A stretch of 64,000 bases of DNA from Streptomyces sp. NBC_01217 (GCF_035994185.1 NZ_CP108538.1:4565501-4629500), one strand, 5' to 3'; numbered from the stretch's first letter, positions 26,476 to 36,153 are shown. Program-made: numbers and translations. The notes: generated by a model from the sequence alone, not told the origin.

Positions 26476-26864
26476 TTTCGCCTCCTCCCTCTCCGGGTGC
26501 TCCTGCGGAGCCCTGTGCCGAGCTGATGTGCCGAGCCGATGTATCGACTCGATACATCACGACGATAGATCGCTCACCGCTCTGCGACAAGAGGGGACAT
26601 CGTGAACGGCGTCACATCGTGAATTCGTAGGAACCGACTTGCGTTATTTGGGGTGAAGTTCGGCCCTAGGGGGGTTTTGACCGTGCGTAGTCTGTGCGGC
26701 ATGCAGACCACCGGGAACCGTGAGACGCCCGTGCGCGTCAGTCTTCGCGGACTAGCCGGATGTACTGCGGATGAGCCTGTCGCAGGGCTGGTCCGTAATT
26801 CGGGGGGACCGGATCTCAACTGCCGCTTCCAGGCGCTCTTGCCTGCCCGAGGAGTAGTCGTTCC
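26476..26864. promoter_or_regulatory. Intergenic region between padR and the PBP gene
   Basis: This 389-bp gap separates divergent genes. Its left part carries the padR promoter and the palindrome at 26538-26558. Its right part must hold the promoter and leader of the penicillin-binding protein gene; I see no clear hexamers. An in-frame micro-ORF could be drawn (26653-26868) but has no protein-like character. Confidence 0.6.
26538..26558. promoter_or_regulatory. 21-bp palindromic operator upstream of padR-ino1
   Basis: GATGTATCGA and TCGATACATC flank one central base, a perfect inverted repeat containing ATGT and ACAT half-sites, as in PadR-family operators. It lies 63 bp upstream of the padR start codon. 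Confidence 0.65.
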
Positions 26865-29573
26865 ATGAGCGAGCACCGTCGCAAAACGCCGCAACCGCAA
26901 GGTGGCGGACGCGCAGCGGCCAGACGAGCCGCCCAGCAGTCCTCAGGACGCCGCGCCGCTCCGTCACGCGGAGTAACTGATGAGTCACCTTCCGATTCGT
27001 ACGGCGGAGATCGCCCGTACAGCGGACGAGCCGAGGCCAGACGAGCCGCCCAGCGTGGCGGCGGGAGCCGGGGTGGTGGCGGCGGTGGTGGTGGTCGCCG
27101 CCGCGGCGGCGACGGCGGATACGAGGGTCCGGGCAGGGGGCGTGGCCGCGGTGGCCAGCGTCCCGTCAAGAAGCGCTTCATCGACTACCCGCGCGCCGGG
27201 AAGTACGGCGTGCGGCGCTGGGTGCCGTCGTGGAAGCTGGTCTCCGGCCTCTGCGTCGGCTTCCTCGGCCTGCTCATGGGCCTCGGCGGCATCGCCTACG
27301 CGATGGTCGGCACGCCCGAGGTGAAGGACACTGCGACAGCGCAGAACAACGTCTACCTCTGGGACGACGGCTCGCAGATGGTCGCCACGGGCGGTGAGGT
27401 CAACCGTCAGATCATCGGTTATGCGCAGATCCCCGCTGCCATGCGGAACGCCGTCATCTCGGCCGAGAACAAGTCCTTCGAGCACGACTGGGGCATCGAC
27501 CCCATGGGCATCGGCCGCGCCTTCTACAACATGGCCACCGGTGGTGAGACCCAGGGTGGTTCGACGATCACCCAGCAGTACGTGAAGAACTCCTATCTGT
27601 CTCAGGAGCAGACCCTGAGCCGGAAGGTCCAGGAACTCTTCATCACGCTCAAGGTCACGAACGAGAAGGACAAGAAGGACATCATTCGTGACTACCTCAA
27701 CATCTCGTACTACGGGCGAGGCGCCTCGGGGCTCCAGGCGGCGGCGCGTACGTACTACGGCAAGGACGCCACGGAACTGAATCCGAGCGAGTGTGCCTTC
27801 CTGGCCACGCTGCTCAAGGGCGCGAGCTACTTCGACCCGGCGGGCGCCCCCGAGGTCGACCCCGAAGAGGCCACCGCGGAGAAGAACACCGCGCGTGCCA
27901 AGGAGCGGTGGAAGTGGATCCTCGATGAAGAGGTGAAGGACAAGCGGCTGTCGCAGGCGGAGCGCGACAAGTACACCGAGTTCCCGATGCCCAAGTCGCC
28001 GAAGAAGGACGCCCAGCTGGGCGGTCAGGTCGGCTACCTGGTCGACCTCGCCAAGTCGTACTTCCTCAACAACAACACCCATGGCGTCACGGCGGAGAAG
28101 CTGGCCCAGGGCGGCTACCAGATCCACACCACCTTCAACAGGAAGAAGGTCGAGGAGCTCAACGCCGCGGTCAAGAAGGTCTACGACAGCAAGATCAAGC
28201 CGAAGCAGCGCCCCAAGACGGACACCCATGTCCAGTTCGGCGGCGGGTCGGTGGATCCGAAGACCGGTGCCATCGTGGCGATCTACGGCGGTCAGGATGC
28301 GACCAAGCACTACACCAACAACGCGAACCCCACAGGCGCGCAGGTCGGTTCGACCTTCAAGCCGTTCGTGTTGGCGGCGGCGATGGAGTACGGCAAGCGC
28401 GACCCCGAGCTCGGCCCGGACCAGGATGCGTCGCAGCGCGAGAAGGTCTCGCCGCTGAGCATCTACAACGCCGACAACAAGCTGAAGATCAAGAAATACG
28501 ACGGTCAGGTCTGGGTCAACGAGGAGGGCAAGGAGTGGCTGCAGACCAACGACGGCAATGAGTCCAGGGGCAACATCACCCTTCGCGAGGCGATGCAGTG
28601 GTCCGCCAACTCCCCGTACGTACAGCTCGGCATGGACGTCGGCACCGACAAGGTGAAGGACATGGCCATAGCCGCCGGTCTCAAGGACGACGACAGCATG
28701 GCGAATTCGAATGTGCCGTCGTTCTCCATCGGTACGTCCTCGCCCAGTGCCATCCGCATGGCCGGTGCGTACGCGACCTTCGCGGCCAGTGGGCAGCAGC
28801 GTGAGCCCTACTCGGTCATCGAGGTGAAGGACGAGGGCGAGGTCGTCTACCAGCACAAGGACGTCACCAAGCGCGCCTTCGGTACCGATATCGCCGACAA
28901 CGTCACCGATGTCCTGAAGAACGTCGTCGAGAAGGGAACCGGTACCCCCGCGCAGCTCCCCGGCCGCGACGTGGCGGGCAAGACGGGTACGACGGACGAC
29001 AACAAGTCGGCCTGGTTCGTCGGCTACACCCCGCAACTGTCCACGGCCATCAGCATGTACCGGATGGACGACGACGAGAAGAACAAGGACCGCGAGTTCG
29101 AGAAGATGTACGGCACGGGTGGTGAGCAGACCATCCACGGTGCCTCTTTCCCGGCGCAGATCTGGCATGACTACATGGCGGACGCGTTGAAGGGGCAGCC
29201 TGCCCTGACATTCCCGAAGCCGGAGCCGATCGGTGAGAAGGTCTACGGCGGCGGCGCACGGAGCCCCAAGCCGACGCCCAGCGTGGAATTGACGCCTTCG
29301 CCGACCGCTTCGGAGCCCGAGCCCTCGACGACCCCGTCCCTGCCGGTGCCCGACCCCAGCAACACCTGTGGCGCATGGGACTGGAACTGCCAGAACAACA
29401 ACGGCGGGACCAACAACGGCGGGACGAACACCGGCGGTACCGACGGCGGTACCGACGGCGGCGCCTCCAGCTCCCCGTCGACGTCCGTTTCGCCACCGAC
29501 CGGCGGCAGCGGCAACGGCGGCGGCAATGGCAACGGCGGCAACGGCGCACTCTTCGGGGGCCCAGCCGGCTGA
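26865..29573 (+). CDS. Bifunctional penicillin-binding protein (class A, transglycosylase/transpeptidase)
   Basis: This 902-residue enzyme polymerises glycan strands and cross-links peptides in the cell wall. A 120-residue Arg/Gly-rich cytoplasmic N-terminus precedes one membrane helix (about 125-150). The GT51 domain has AVISAENKSFEHDWGID with catalytic E201 and GGSTITQQYVKN. The transpeptidase domain has SxxK at S496-TFK, SAN at 580-582, and KTGTT from K706. The last 110 residues are a low-complexity Pro/Ser then Asn/Gly-rich tail (GGTNNGGTNTGGTDGG), outside the cell. The start is ATG 26865. Confidence 0.94.
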   Translation: MSEHRRKTPQPQGGGRAAARRAAQQSSGRRAAPSRGVTDESPSDSYGGDRPYSGRAEARRAAQRGGGSRGGGGGGGGRRRGGDGGYEGPGRGRGRGGQRPVKKRFIDYPRAGKYGVRRWVPSWKLVSGLCVGFLGLLMGLGGIAYAMVGTPEVKDTATAQNNVYLWDDGSQMVATGGEVNRQIIGYAQIPAAMRNAVISAENKSFEHDWGIDPMGIGRAFYNMATGGETQGGSTITQQYVKNSYLSQEQTLSRKVQELFITLKVTNEKDKKDIIRDYLNISYYGRGASGLQAAARTYYGKDATELNPSECAFLATLLKGASYFDPAGAPEVDPEEATAEKNTARAKERWKWILDEEVKDKRLSQAERDKYTEFPMPKSPKKDAQLGGQVGYLVDLAKSYFLNNNTHGVTAEKLAQGGYQIHTTFNRKKVEELNAAVKKVYDSKIKPKQRPKTDTHVQFGGGSVDPKTGAIVAIYGGQDATKHYTNNANPTGAQVGSTFKPFVLAAAMEYGKRDPELGPDQDASQREKVSPLSIYNADNKLKIKKYDGQVWVNEEGKEWLQTNDGNESRGNITLREAMQWSANSPYVQLGMDVGTDKVKDMAIAAGLKDDDSMANSNVPSFSIGTSSPSAIRMAGAYATFAASGQQREPYSVIEVKDEGEVVYQHKDVTKRAFGTDIADNVTDVLKNVVEKGTGTPAQLPGRDVAGKTGTTDDNKSAWFVGYTPQLSTAISMYRMDDDEKNKDREFEKMYGTGGEQTIHGASFPAQIWHDYMADALKGQPALTFPKPEPIGEKVYGGGARSPKPTPSVELTPSPTASEPEPSTTPSLPVPDPSNTCGAWDWNCQNNNGGTNNGGTNTGGTDGGTDGGASSSPSTSVSPPTGGSGNGGGNGNGGNGALFGGPAG

Positions 29574-29716
29574 CGCCCGTCCGGCCGGGCGGACAGCTGA
29601 TTCGGCCGACCGGACCCGGTCATGACGAAGCCCGGTCCCAGCTGGACCCGGTCACGGGGGCCGCCGCACCCATCGGTGCGGCGGCCCCCGTCGTTTCCAC
29701 AGTCCCGTACGGCAGG

Positions 29717-31219
29717 ATGAGCGGCATGCCAAGCGCAGAAGACACGAGTGTGCACGAGGAACGGTCTGTCGTACGGCCCACGCACCAGGACGAGATCGCC
29801 GAGGCCGGCAGCGAGCTGATCGGCGGGCGGTCGGGGCGCTGGACACGCCTCGGCAGCACGGCACTCACGCCCGTGGGCGTCATCGCTCTGGTGGCCCTCG
29901 GGATGTTCGCGCTGGGCATGGTGCAGAAGCTGCCCTGCTACAACTGGGCGTGGTTCAGGGGTGCCGGTTCGCAGTACACGCACGCCTGCTATTCGGACAT
30001 TCCGCACCTCTATGTGGGACGGGGCTTCTCCGACGGCCTCGTGCCGTACTTCGACCGGCTGCCCGGCGACATGCAGTACCTGGAGTACCCCGTTCTGACG
30101 GGCGTGTTCATGCAGATCGCGTCCTGGCTGACACCGGGCGGATCCATTCAGCACCGCGAGCAGATGTACTGGATGGTCAACGCGGGCATGCTGATGATCT
30201 GCGCCGTGATCATCGCCGTGTGTGTCGCCCGTACGCACCGGCGCCGTCCCTGGGACGGGCTGCTGGTCGCTCTCGCGCCCGCCTTCGCGCTCACCGCGAC
30301 GATCAACTGGGACCTGCTGGCCGTCGCGCTGACGGCCGCGGCGATGCTCATGTGGTCCCGGGGCCGGGCGCTGGCGTTCGGGCTCCTCATCGGGCTCGCC
30401 ACGGCCGCCAAGCTCTATCCCCTGCTCCTGCTGGGGCCGGTCTTCGTGCTGTGCTGGCGGGCGGGCAGATGGCGGGAGTTCGGCCTGGCGGCGCTCGGGG
30501 CGGCGGCCTCCTGGCTGGTGGTGAACCTGCCGGTGATGATCTACGCGCCCGAGGGATGGAGCAAGTTCTACTCGTTCAGCGAGGAACGGGGCATCGACTT
30601 CGGTTCCTTCTGGCTGATCATCACCCAGCGCACCGGCATGCGCATCGAGACATCGACCGTCAACCTCGTCTCCGAACTGCTCATGGTCCTGCTGTGCGTG
30701 GGCATCGCCGTGCTGACACTGATGGCGCCGCGCAGGCCGCGCTTCGCGCAGCTCGCCTTTCTCGTCGTCGCCGCGTTCATCCTCGTCAACAAGGTCTACT
30801 CACCGCAGTACGTGCTGTGGCTGATCCCCCTGGCCGCCCTGGCCAGGCCGCGCTGGCGCGACTTCCTGATCTGGCAGGCGTGCGAGGTCATGTACTTCCT
30901 GGGCATCTGGATGTACCTCGCGTACACGACGAGCGGCGACAAGCACCAGGGGCTGCCCACGGAGGGCTATCAGCTGGCGATCGCCCTGCATCTGCTGGGC
31001 ACGCTGTACCTCTGCGCCGTTGTCGTACGGGACATCCTCATGCCGGAGCGGGACGTCGTACGGCGCGACGGGTCGGACGATCCGTCCGGCGGGGTGCTCG
31101 ACGGGGCCGGGGACGTATTCGCGCTGGGACCCGCGGCGCATCCGGCGCGGCATGCCGTCCCCGCCGTCGAAGGACCTTGGGTGGACTGGGGCGCGGTACA
31201 CGGACCCGCCGCCGACTGA
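29717..31219 (+). CDS. GT87-like polyprenol-phosphate-dependent mannosyltransferase (integral membrane)
   Basis: This 500-residue polytopic protein resembles the DUF2029/GT87 family of GT-C glycosyltransferases, which use polyprenyl-phosphate sugars outside the membrane. After a short cytoplasmic start, a hydrophobic segment (VGVIALVALGMFALGMVQ) leads to CYNWAWF and YSDIPHLYVGRGFSDG. An acidic loop (YLEYPVLTG) and about ten more hydrophobic segments follow, including ATAAKLYPLLLLGPVFVL. ATG 29717 is chosen; ATG 29726, with AGGATGAG before it, is possible. It follows the PBP gene by 143 bp and may share its transcript. Confidence 0.82.
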   Translation: MSGMPSAEDTSVHEERSVVRPTHQDEIAEAGSELIGGRSGRWTRLGSTALTPVGVIALVALGMFALGMVQKLPCYNWAWFRGAGSQYTHACYSDIPHLYVGRGFSDGLVPYFDRLPGDMQYLEYPVLTGVFMQIASWLTPGGSIQHREQMYWMVNAGMLMICAVIIAVCVARTHRRRPWDGLLVALAPAFALTATINWDLLAVALTAAAMLMWSRGRALAFGLLIGLATAAKLYPLLLLGPVFVLCWRAGRWREFGLAALGAAASWLVVNLPVMIYAPEGWSKFYSFSEERGIDFGSFWLIITQRTGMRIETSTVNLVSELLMVLLCVGIAVLTLMAPRRPRFAQLAFLVVAAFILVNKVYSPQYVLWLIPLAALARPRWRDFLIWQACEVMYFLGIWMYLAYTTSGDKHQGLPTEGYQLAIALHLLGTLYLCAVVVRDILMPERDVVRRDGSDDPSGGVLDGAGDVFALGPAAHPARHAVPAVEGPWVDWGAVHGPAAD

Positions 31220-31261
31220 GAGCCGGGTCCCTCCGGAACCCCGGAGAGACCCGGCGGCTTC

Positions 31262-32293
31262 CTAGCGGTCGACGAGACGGTCGAACTGGGTGGTCGTGTG
31301 GCGCAGATGGGCCACCAGCTCGTCACCGACCTTCGGCTCCTGCGCGTCCGAGGGGACGAACAGGATCGACACCTGCATGTGCGGCGGCTCGGCGAACCAG
31401 CGCTGCTTGCCGGCCCAGACGAACGGCGACAAGTTGCGGTTGACCGTGGCCAGGCCCGCGCGGGCGACCCCCTTGGCACGCGGCATCACACCGTGCAGCG
31501 CCTTCGGGGCCTCCAGGCCCACGCCGTGCGACGTACCGCCGGCGACGACCACCAGCCAGCCGTCGGCGGCGACCTTCTGCTGGCGATAGCCGAAACGGTC
31601 ACCCTTGACGACGGGCGTGACGTCGAGAACGGCGCCCCGGTACTCCGTCGCCTCGTGGTCGCCGAGCCACAGCCGGGTGCCGATACGGGCACGGAAGCGG
31701 GTCTGCGGGAACTGCTGCTGCAGCCGGGCCAGCTCCTCGCTGCGCAGATGGCTGACGAACATGGTGTGCAGCGGCAGCCTGGCCGCCCGCAGCCGGTCCA
31801 TCCAGCTGATGACTTCCTCCACGGCGTCCGAGCCGTCCGTGCGGTCCAGCGGCAGATGCAGGGCGAAGCCTTCGAGGCGTACGTCCTCGATGGCGGCGTG
31901 CAACTGCCCGAGTTCCTCCTCCTTGACGCCGTGGCGCTTCATGGAGCTCATGCACTCGATGACGACCCGTGCGCCCACCAGGGCGTGCACGCCGTCCACG
32001 GAGGAGACGGACCGGATGACGCGGTCGGGCAGCGGCACCGGCTCCTCGCCCCGGCGGAACGGGGTGAGGACCAATAGATCGCCGCTGAACCAGTCCTTGA
32101 TGCGGGCCGCCTCGTAGGTGGTGCCGACAGCGAGCATGTCGGAGCCGAAGCGGATGGCCTCGTCGGCGAGCCGCTCGTGACCGAAGCCGTATCCGTTGCC
32201 CTTGCAGACCGGTACGAGGCCGGGGAACTGGTCGAGGACGGATTTCTGGTGCGCCCGCCAGCGCGCGGTGTCGACGTAGAGGGAGAGCGCCAT
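31262..32293 (-). CDS. Alanine-racemase-like PLP protein
   Basis: This 343-residue protein has the N-terminal fold of alanine racemase. The PLP lysine is expected in LVPVCKGNGYGFGHE, which matches the family motif (KANAYGHG). A clear C-terminal racemase domain with its catalytic Tyr is not evident; instead the end (MQVSILFVPSDAQEPKVGDELVAHLRHTTTQFDRLV) is shorter. It lies beside femX in Streptomyces, so a cell-wall amino-acid role is plausible but unproven. It and femX are on the same strand, 105 bp apart. Confidence 0.8.
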   Translation of the reverse strand: MALSLYVDTARWRAHQKSVLDQFPGLVPVCKGNGYGFGHERLADEAIRFGSDMLAVGTTYEAARIKDWFSGDLLVLTPFRRGEEPVPLPDRVIRSVSSVDGVHALVGARVVIECMSSMKRHGVKEEELGQLHAAIEDVRLEGFALHLPLDRTDGSDAVEEVISWMDRLRAARLPLHTMFVSHLRSEELARLQQQFPQTRFRARIGTRLWLGDHEATEYRGAVLDVTPVVKGDRFGYRQQKVAADGWLVVVAGGTSHGVGLEAPKALHGVMPRAKGVARAGLATVNRNLSPFVWAGKQRWFAEPPHMQVSILFVPSDAQEPKVGDELVAHLRHTTTQFDRLVDR

Positions 32294-32398
32294 GGCCGGT
32301 CCGGAACCCTTCTGGTGGCTGCGGTGTGTGGGAGGTGTGCGGTGTCGAAGTCCCCATTGAAACGAATGAAGCCGGTTTCGTCAGCGGGACGACGCGTA

Positions 32399-33517
32399 TC
32401 AGCGGCGCGACATATAGATGTCGAGTGCCTTGTGCAGGAGCTTGTTGAGCGGGAAGTCCCACTCGCCGAGGTACTCGGCAGCCTGCCCGCCGGTGCCCAC
32501 CTTGAACTGGATCAGACCGAAGAGGTGGTCGGTCTCGTCCAGCGAGTCGGAGATTCCGCGCAGGTCGTAGACGGTGGCCCCCATGGCGTACGCGTCGCGC
32601 AGCATCCGCCACTGCATCGCGTTCGAGGGCCGGACCTCGCGCTTGTGGTTGGCGGAGGCGCCGTACGAGTACCAGACGTGCCCGCCGACGATCAGCATGG
32701 TCGCGGCCGCGACGTTCTCGCCCTCGTGCCGGGCGAAGTACAGCCGCATCCGGTTGGGGTCCTCATTGTTGAGGGCCGTCCACATGCGCTGGAAGTAGCC
32801 CAGCGGACGCGGCCGGAAGTGGTCGCGCTCCGCCGTGATCTCGTACAGCCGCTGCCACTCGGCGAGTTCCGCGTAGCTGCCCTGGACGACCTCGACGCCG
32901 GCCTTCTCGGCCTTCTTGATGTTGCGTCGCCACAGCTGGTTGAAGCCCTTGTGGACGTCTTCGAGCGACCGGTTGGCCAGCGGGACCTGGAAGACGTAGC
33001 GGGGCTGTACGTCACCGAATCCGGCGCCGCCGTCCTCGCCCTGCTGCCAGCCCATCTTCCGCAGCCGGTCCGCGACTTCGAAGGCACGCGGCTCGATGTG
33101 GGTGGCCTCGACGTCGCGCAGGCGCTTCACGTCCGGGTCCTGGATGCCCGACTTGATGGCGGTCGAGTCCCAGCGGCGGATGACGACCGGCGGGCCCATC
33201 TTCACGGAGAAGGCGCCCTGTTGCTTGAGGTGCGCCAGCATCGGCTGCAGCCAGTCGTCCAGGTTGGGGGCGTACCAGTTGATGACCGGGCCCTCGGGCA
33301 GGTACGCGAGATAGCGCTTGATCTTGGGCAACTGCCGGTACAGCACCAGGCCCACGCCGACGAGCTGGCCGGTCTTGTCGAACCAGCCCAGGCTCTCCGA
33401 GCGCCACTCGGCCTTCACATCTGCCCATGCCGGGACCTGCATGTGACTCGCCGCAGGCAGGTTCTGGATGTACGCCAGATGCTGCTCTCGGCTGATGGTC
33501 CTCAGGGTCAGACTCAT
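32399..33517 (-). CDS. femX: FemX-like lipid II:glycine glycyltransferase
   Basis: FemABX enzymes transfer amino acids from aminoacyl-tRNA to lipid II; in Streptomyces coelicolor the femX gene at this chromosomal place adds the bridge glycine. The 372-residue protein has two GNAT-like halves. Typical segments are FLQLPAW-like HMQVPAWADVKAEW, NLRRNIKKAEKAGVEV-like LWRRNIKKAEKAGVEVVQG, and the C-terminal YSYGASANHKREVRPSNAMQW. Inhibitor-resistance strains need femX modified products; here the gene looks intact. Confidence 0.88.
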   Translation of the reverse strand: MSLTLRTISREQHLAYIQNLPAASHMQVPAWADVKAEWRSESLGWFDKTGQLVGVGLVLYRQLPKIKRYLAYLPEGPVINWYAPNLDDWLQPMLAHLKQQGAFSVKMGPPVVIRRWDSTAIKSGIQDPDVKRLRDVEATHIEPRAFEVADRLRKMGWQQGEDGGAGFGDVQPRYVFQVPLANRSLEDVHKGFNQLWRRNIKKAEKAGVEVVQGSYAELAEWQRLYEITAERDHFRPRPLGYFQRMWTALNNEDPNRMRLYFARHEGENVAAATMLIVGGHVWYSYGASANHKREVRPSNAMQWRMLRDAYAMGATVYDLRGISDSLDETDHLFGLIQFKVGTGGQAAEYLGEWDFPLNKLLHKALDIYMSRR

Positions 33518-33746
33518 GTCGGGGCGCTCCTCGGCAGGTGTGTCCCCATCGGTCAGGGGCTCCGGCTCTCGCGCCGAAGCCTACTGCGACCGGGGAGCGC
33601 GCCGTCTGGCCCTATGGGCCCCAGGACCTTTCGCCTGGATCAGGCCGTGCTCGTACGGGAAGCGGCGCGAGGCCCCGGTGAGGGGGCCTCACGCCGGCCC
33701 ATGCGTGCGGCTGTGTCCGGTTGTGCCTGGCTGTGTCTGTCCGGAA

Positions 33747-34061
33747 TCAGCCCACCACGCCACCGAACAGTCCGCCGTGGGCCATGCCGAGGAAGAACCC
33801 GATGGCGGCCGCGCCCATGCCGATGATCAGCGGGAACCTCTCGCGCGTGGTCACCGAGATGTACTGCCCGTACGCAGCCGTGAGGATCCCGATGAGCCCG
33901 GCCCACGAACTGATCAGATGCAGGCTGTGGAACATCGCCGTCACGAAGGCGAGTGCGCCGAGGACGAGAGTCACCGCCACCAGGGTTTCCTGGAGCGGAT
34001 GAGGCTTGCCGTCCGTGGCGAGAAGGGAGACGGGAGGACGGGGTCGTATTGCTTGTGCCAT
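33747..34061 (-). CDS. Small integral membrane protein
   Basis: This 104-residue protein begins at ATG 34061 behind a strong AGGAGG. The frame is open upstream but without family-like residues. After a Pro/Arg-rich start it has three or four hydrophobic segments (TLVAVTLVLGALAFVTAMF, WAGLIGILTAAYGQY, and IIGMGAAAIGFFLGMAHGGLFGG). It lies divergently upstream of rpsF in Streptomyces genomes. The function is unknown. Confidence 0.8.
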   Translation of the reverse strand: MAQAIRPRPPVSLLATDGKPHPLQETLVAVTLVLGALAFVTAMFHSLHLISSWAGLIGILTAAYGQYISVTTRERFPLIIGMGAAAIGFFLGMAHGGLFGGVVG

Positions 34062-34293
34062 GGAGTACCTCCTGGCCGAAAGGGGCGCATCGTGGCGCCG
34101 GTCACACCCGATGTGTCCAGATTGCGTCTCTTGAGCACCGGATTTCAACCGGAAGCCGGTGTGCGGGTACTCTGTAACGTCTGCACCGGTGTCTGCCCAG
34201 GCCAGCACGTCAGCCCCCTCCTGATGGAGAGCGTTGTCAGTGGCGGCTGTTTTACTCGGAGACACTGTTGCTTTACGCATCACGACCCTCCTG

Positions 34294-34310
34294 CCACGGA
34301 ACGACCGTGG
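34294..34310 (+). promoter_or_regulatory. Leader hairpin before rpsF (possible S6:S18 control element)
   Basis: A CCACGG/CCGTGG stem with a 5-base loop sits about 30 bp before the rpsF start. Many bacteria carry an S6:S18-binding leader on this operon. I cannot confirm its CCG bulge here, so the assignment is tentative. Confidence 0.3.
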
Positions 34311-34339
34311 CCGCTGAGTCCAAAGGAGGTGGGTTCCAC

Positions 34340-34630
34340 ATGCGTCACTACGAGGTGATGGTCATCCTCGACCCCGATCTCGAGGAGCGCGCTGTCTCCC
34401 CGCTGATCGAGAACTTCCTCTCCGTCGTCCGTGAGGGCAACGGAAAGGTTGAGAAGGTCGACACCTGGGGCCGTCGTCGTCTCGCTTACGAGATCAAGAA
34501 GAAGCCCGAGGGCATCTACTCGGTCATCGACCTGCAGGCTGAGCCTGGGGTCGTCAAGGAGCTCGACCGCCAGATGAACCTGAACGAGTCGGTCCTCCGG
34601 ACCAAGGTCCTCCGTCCCGAGATCCACTGA
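34340..34630 (+). CDS. rpsF: 30S ribosomal protein S6
   Basis: S6 binds 16S rRNA with S18 in the platform of the small subunit. The 96-residue protein starts at ATG 34340 ([19 protein letters not shown]) behind an ideal AAAGGAGGT. It contains [21 protein letters not shown], the S6 core. It leads the rpsF-ssb-rpsR-rplI operon, the conserved bacterial order. Confidence 0.97.
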   Translation: MRHYEVMVILDPDLEERAVSPLIENFLSVVREGNGKVEKVDTWGRRRLAYEIKKKPEGIYSVIDLQAEPGVVKELDRQMNLNESVLRTKVLRPEIH

Positions 34631-34704
34631 GCATCTAGCTCAGCGGTCATCGGGTTCGAGTAGCAGCAAGCAGCCAGAAGCAATCCCCGCCGAGAGGTTC
34701 ACCC

Positions 34705-35316
34705 ATGGCAGGCGAGACCGTCATCACGGTCGTCGGCAATCTCGTCGACGACCCCGAGCTGCGCTTCACCCCGTCCGGTGCGGCGGTCGCGAAGTTCCGT
34801 GTCGCGTCCACTCCCCGCATCTTCGACCGGCAGACCAATGAGTGGAAGGACGGCGAAGGCCTGTTCCTCACCTGCTCGGTCTGGCGGCAGGCGGCGGAGA
34901 ACGTCGCCGAGTCGCTCCAGCGAGGCATGCGCGTTGTCGTGCAGGGCCGGCTGAAGCAGCGGTCGTACGAAGACCGCGAGGGCGTCAAGCGCACGGTCTA
35001 CGAGCTGGACGTCGAGGAAGTCGGCCCCAGCCTCAAGAACGCCACGGCCAAGGTCACCAAGACCACCGGTCGTGGTGGTCAGGGCGGCCAGGGTGGATAC
35101 GGCGGCGGCCAGCAGGGCGGCGGCAACTGGGGCGGCGGTCCCGGTGGCGGTGGCCAGCAGGGCGGCGGCGGCGCTCCCGCCGACGACCCGTGGGCCACGA
35201 GCGCGCCGGCCGGCGGCCAGCAGAGCGGGGGCCAGGGCGGCGGAGGAGGCTGGGGCGGAAGCTCCGGCGGCTCCGGCGGTTCTGGCGGCGGCTACTCGGA
35301 CGAGCCTCCCTTCTAG
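34705..35316 (+). CDS. ssb: Single-stranded DNA-binding protein
   Basis: SSB coats single-stranded DNA during replication and repair. The 203-residue protein has an OB-fold ([64 protein letters not shown]). A long Gly/Gln-rich linker (about 120-195) follows, and the conserved acidic tip DEPPF at the C-terminus recruits partner proteins. The gene sits between rpsF and rpsR as in most actinobacteria, and it belongs to the same operon. Confidence 0.97.
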   Translation: MAGETVITVVGNLVDDPELRFTPSGAAVAKFRVASTPRIFDRQTNEWKDGEGLFLTCSVWRQAAENVAESLQRGMRVVVQGRLKQRSYEDREGVKRTVYELDVEEVGPSLKNATAKVTKTTGRGGQGGQGGYGGGQQGGGNWGGGPGGGGQQGGGGAPADDPWATSAPAGGQQSGGQGGGGGWGGSSGGSGGSGGGYSDEPPF

Positions 35317-35359
35317 GGCAGCTCGTACCCCCACTTCTTGATCACACAGGAGAAACACC

Positions 35360-35596
35360 ATGGCGAAGCCGCCTGTGCGCAAGCCTAAGAAGAAGGTCTG
35401 CGCTTTCTGCAAGGACAAGACCCAGTACGTGGACTACAAGGACACGAACATGCTGCGGAAGTTCATTTCCGACCGCGGCAAGATCCGTGCCCGCCGCGTG
35501 ACCGGCAACTGCACGCAGCACCAGCGTGACGTCGCCACGGCAGTCAAGAACAGCCGTGAGATGGCGCTGCTGCCCTACACGTCCACCGCGCGATAA
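35360..35596 (+). CDS. rpsR: 30S ribosomal protein S18
   Basis: This 78-residue S18 protein begins [20 protein letters not shown]. The CxxC (CAFC) with a later Cys marks the zinc-type (C+) paralogue. The core KISDRGKI-like [17 protein letters not shown] and the end [11 protein letters not shown] are conserved. It lies 43 bp after ssb, with AGGAG upstream. Confidence 0.96.
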   Translation: MAKPPVRKPKKKVCAFCKDKTQYVDYKDTNMLRKFISDRGKIRARRVTGNCTQHQRDVATAVKNSREMALLPYTSTAR

Positions 35597-35614
35597 GGGA
35601 AGGGTGACCGAATC

Positions 35615-36061
35615 ATGAAGATCATCCTCACCCACGAGGTCTCCGGCCTCGGTGCTGCGGGCGACGTCGTCGACGTCAAGGACGGGTACGCCCGTAACTA
35701 CCTGGTTCCGCGTGGCTTTGCCATCCGCTGGACCAAGGGTGGCGAGAAGGACGTGGCGCAGATCCGCCGCGCCCGCAAGATCCACGAGATCGCCACGATC
35801 GAGCAGGCCAACGAGATCAAGACCAAGCTCGAGGCTGTGAAGGTCCGTCTGGCCGTTCGCTCCGGCGACGCCGGCCGTCTCTTCGGCTCCGTGACCCCGG
35901 CCGACATCGCCTCGGCGATCAAGGCCGCCGGTGGCCCCGACGTCGACAAGCGTCGCGTCGAGCTCGGCTCGCCGATCAAGACGCTCGGCGGACACCGGGT
36001 GTCCGTGCGTCTGCACCCCGAGGTCGCTGCGCAGCTCGGTATCGAGGTTGTCGCTGCCTAA
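35615..36061 (+). CDS. rplI: 50S ribosomal protein L9
   Basis: This 148-residue protein has the two-lobed L9 architecture. The N-terminal lobe is [30 protein letters not shown] (here quoted only as the signature [16 protein letters not shown]). A long helix joins it to the C-terminal lobe ([15 protein letters not shown]). It starts 18 bp after rpsR and is the last gene of the operon, followed by a strong terminator and a parS. Confidence 0.96.
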   Translation: MKIILTHEVSGLGAAGDVVDVKDGYARNYLVPRGFAIRWTKGGEKDVAQIRRARKIHEIATIEQANEIKTKLEAVKVRLAVRSGDAGRLFGSVTPADIASAIKAAGGPDVDKRRVELGSPIKTLGGHRVSVRLHPEVAAQLGIEVVAA

Positions 36062-36085
36062 GGGCACAGCTCACCAGAGCAGGTG

Positions 36086-36116
36086 AAGGGCCGTACCCCA
36101 CGGGGTACGGCCCTTT
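36086..36116 (+). terminator. Terminator of the rpsF-rplI operon
   Basis: A 14-bp perfect stem (36086-36099 with 36102-36115) with a 2-base loop and a following T lies 25 bp after the rplI stop. Confidence 0.85.
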
Positions 36117-36119
36117 GCT

Positions 36120-36153
36120 GTTTCACGTGAAACAGGGCGTCTTCATGTGAAAC
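36120..36153. promoter_or_regulatory. parS: parS site with adjacent degenerate copy
   Basis: A perfect parS is at 36120-36133. It is followed at 36140-36153 by a 14-mer with three mismatches (TCTTCATGTGAAAC). The pair forms a 20-bp imperfect tandem repeat, each unit ending in AAACAGGGCGT. Only the first unit is expected to bind ParB well. Confidence 0.85.

Noticed and set aside
26985..29168. Very long open frame antisense to the penicillin-binding protein gene
   Set aside because: High-GC third positions leave antisense frames open by chance; its product is Leu/Val/Arg-rich with no domain, while the sense strand has clear GT51 and transpeptidase motifs.
29401..29570. Repeated GGC/AAC-type units that look like a tandem DNA repeat
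   Set aside because: They encode the Asn/Gly-rich tail of the penicillin-binding protein; there are no spacers of CRISPR type.
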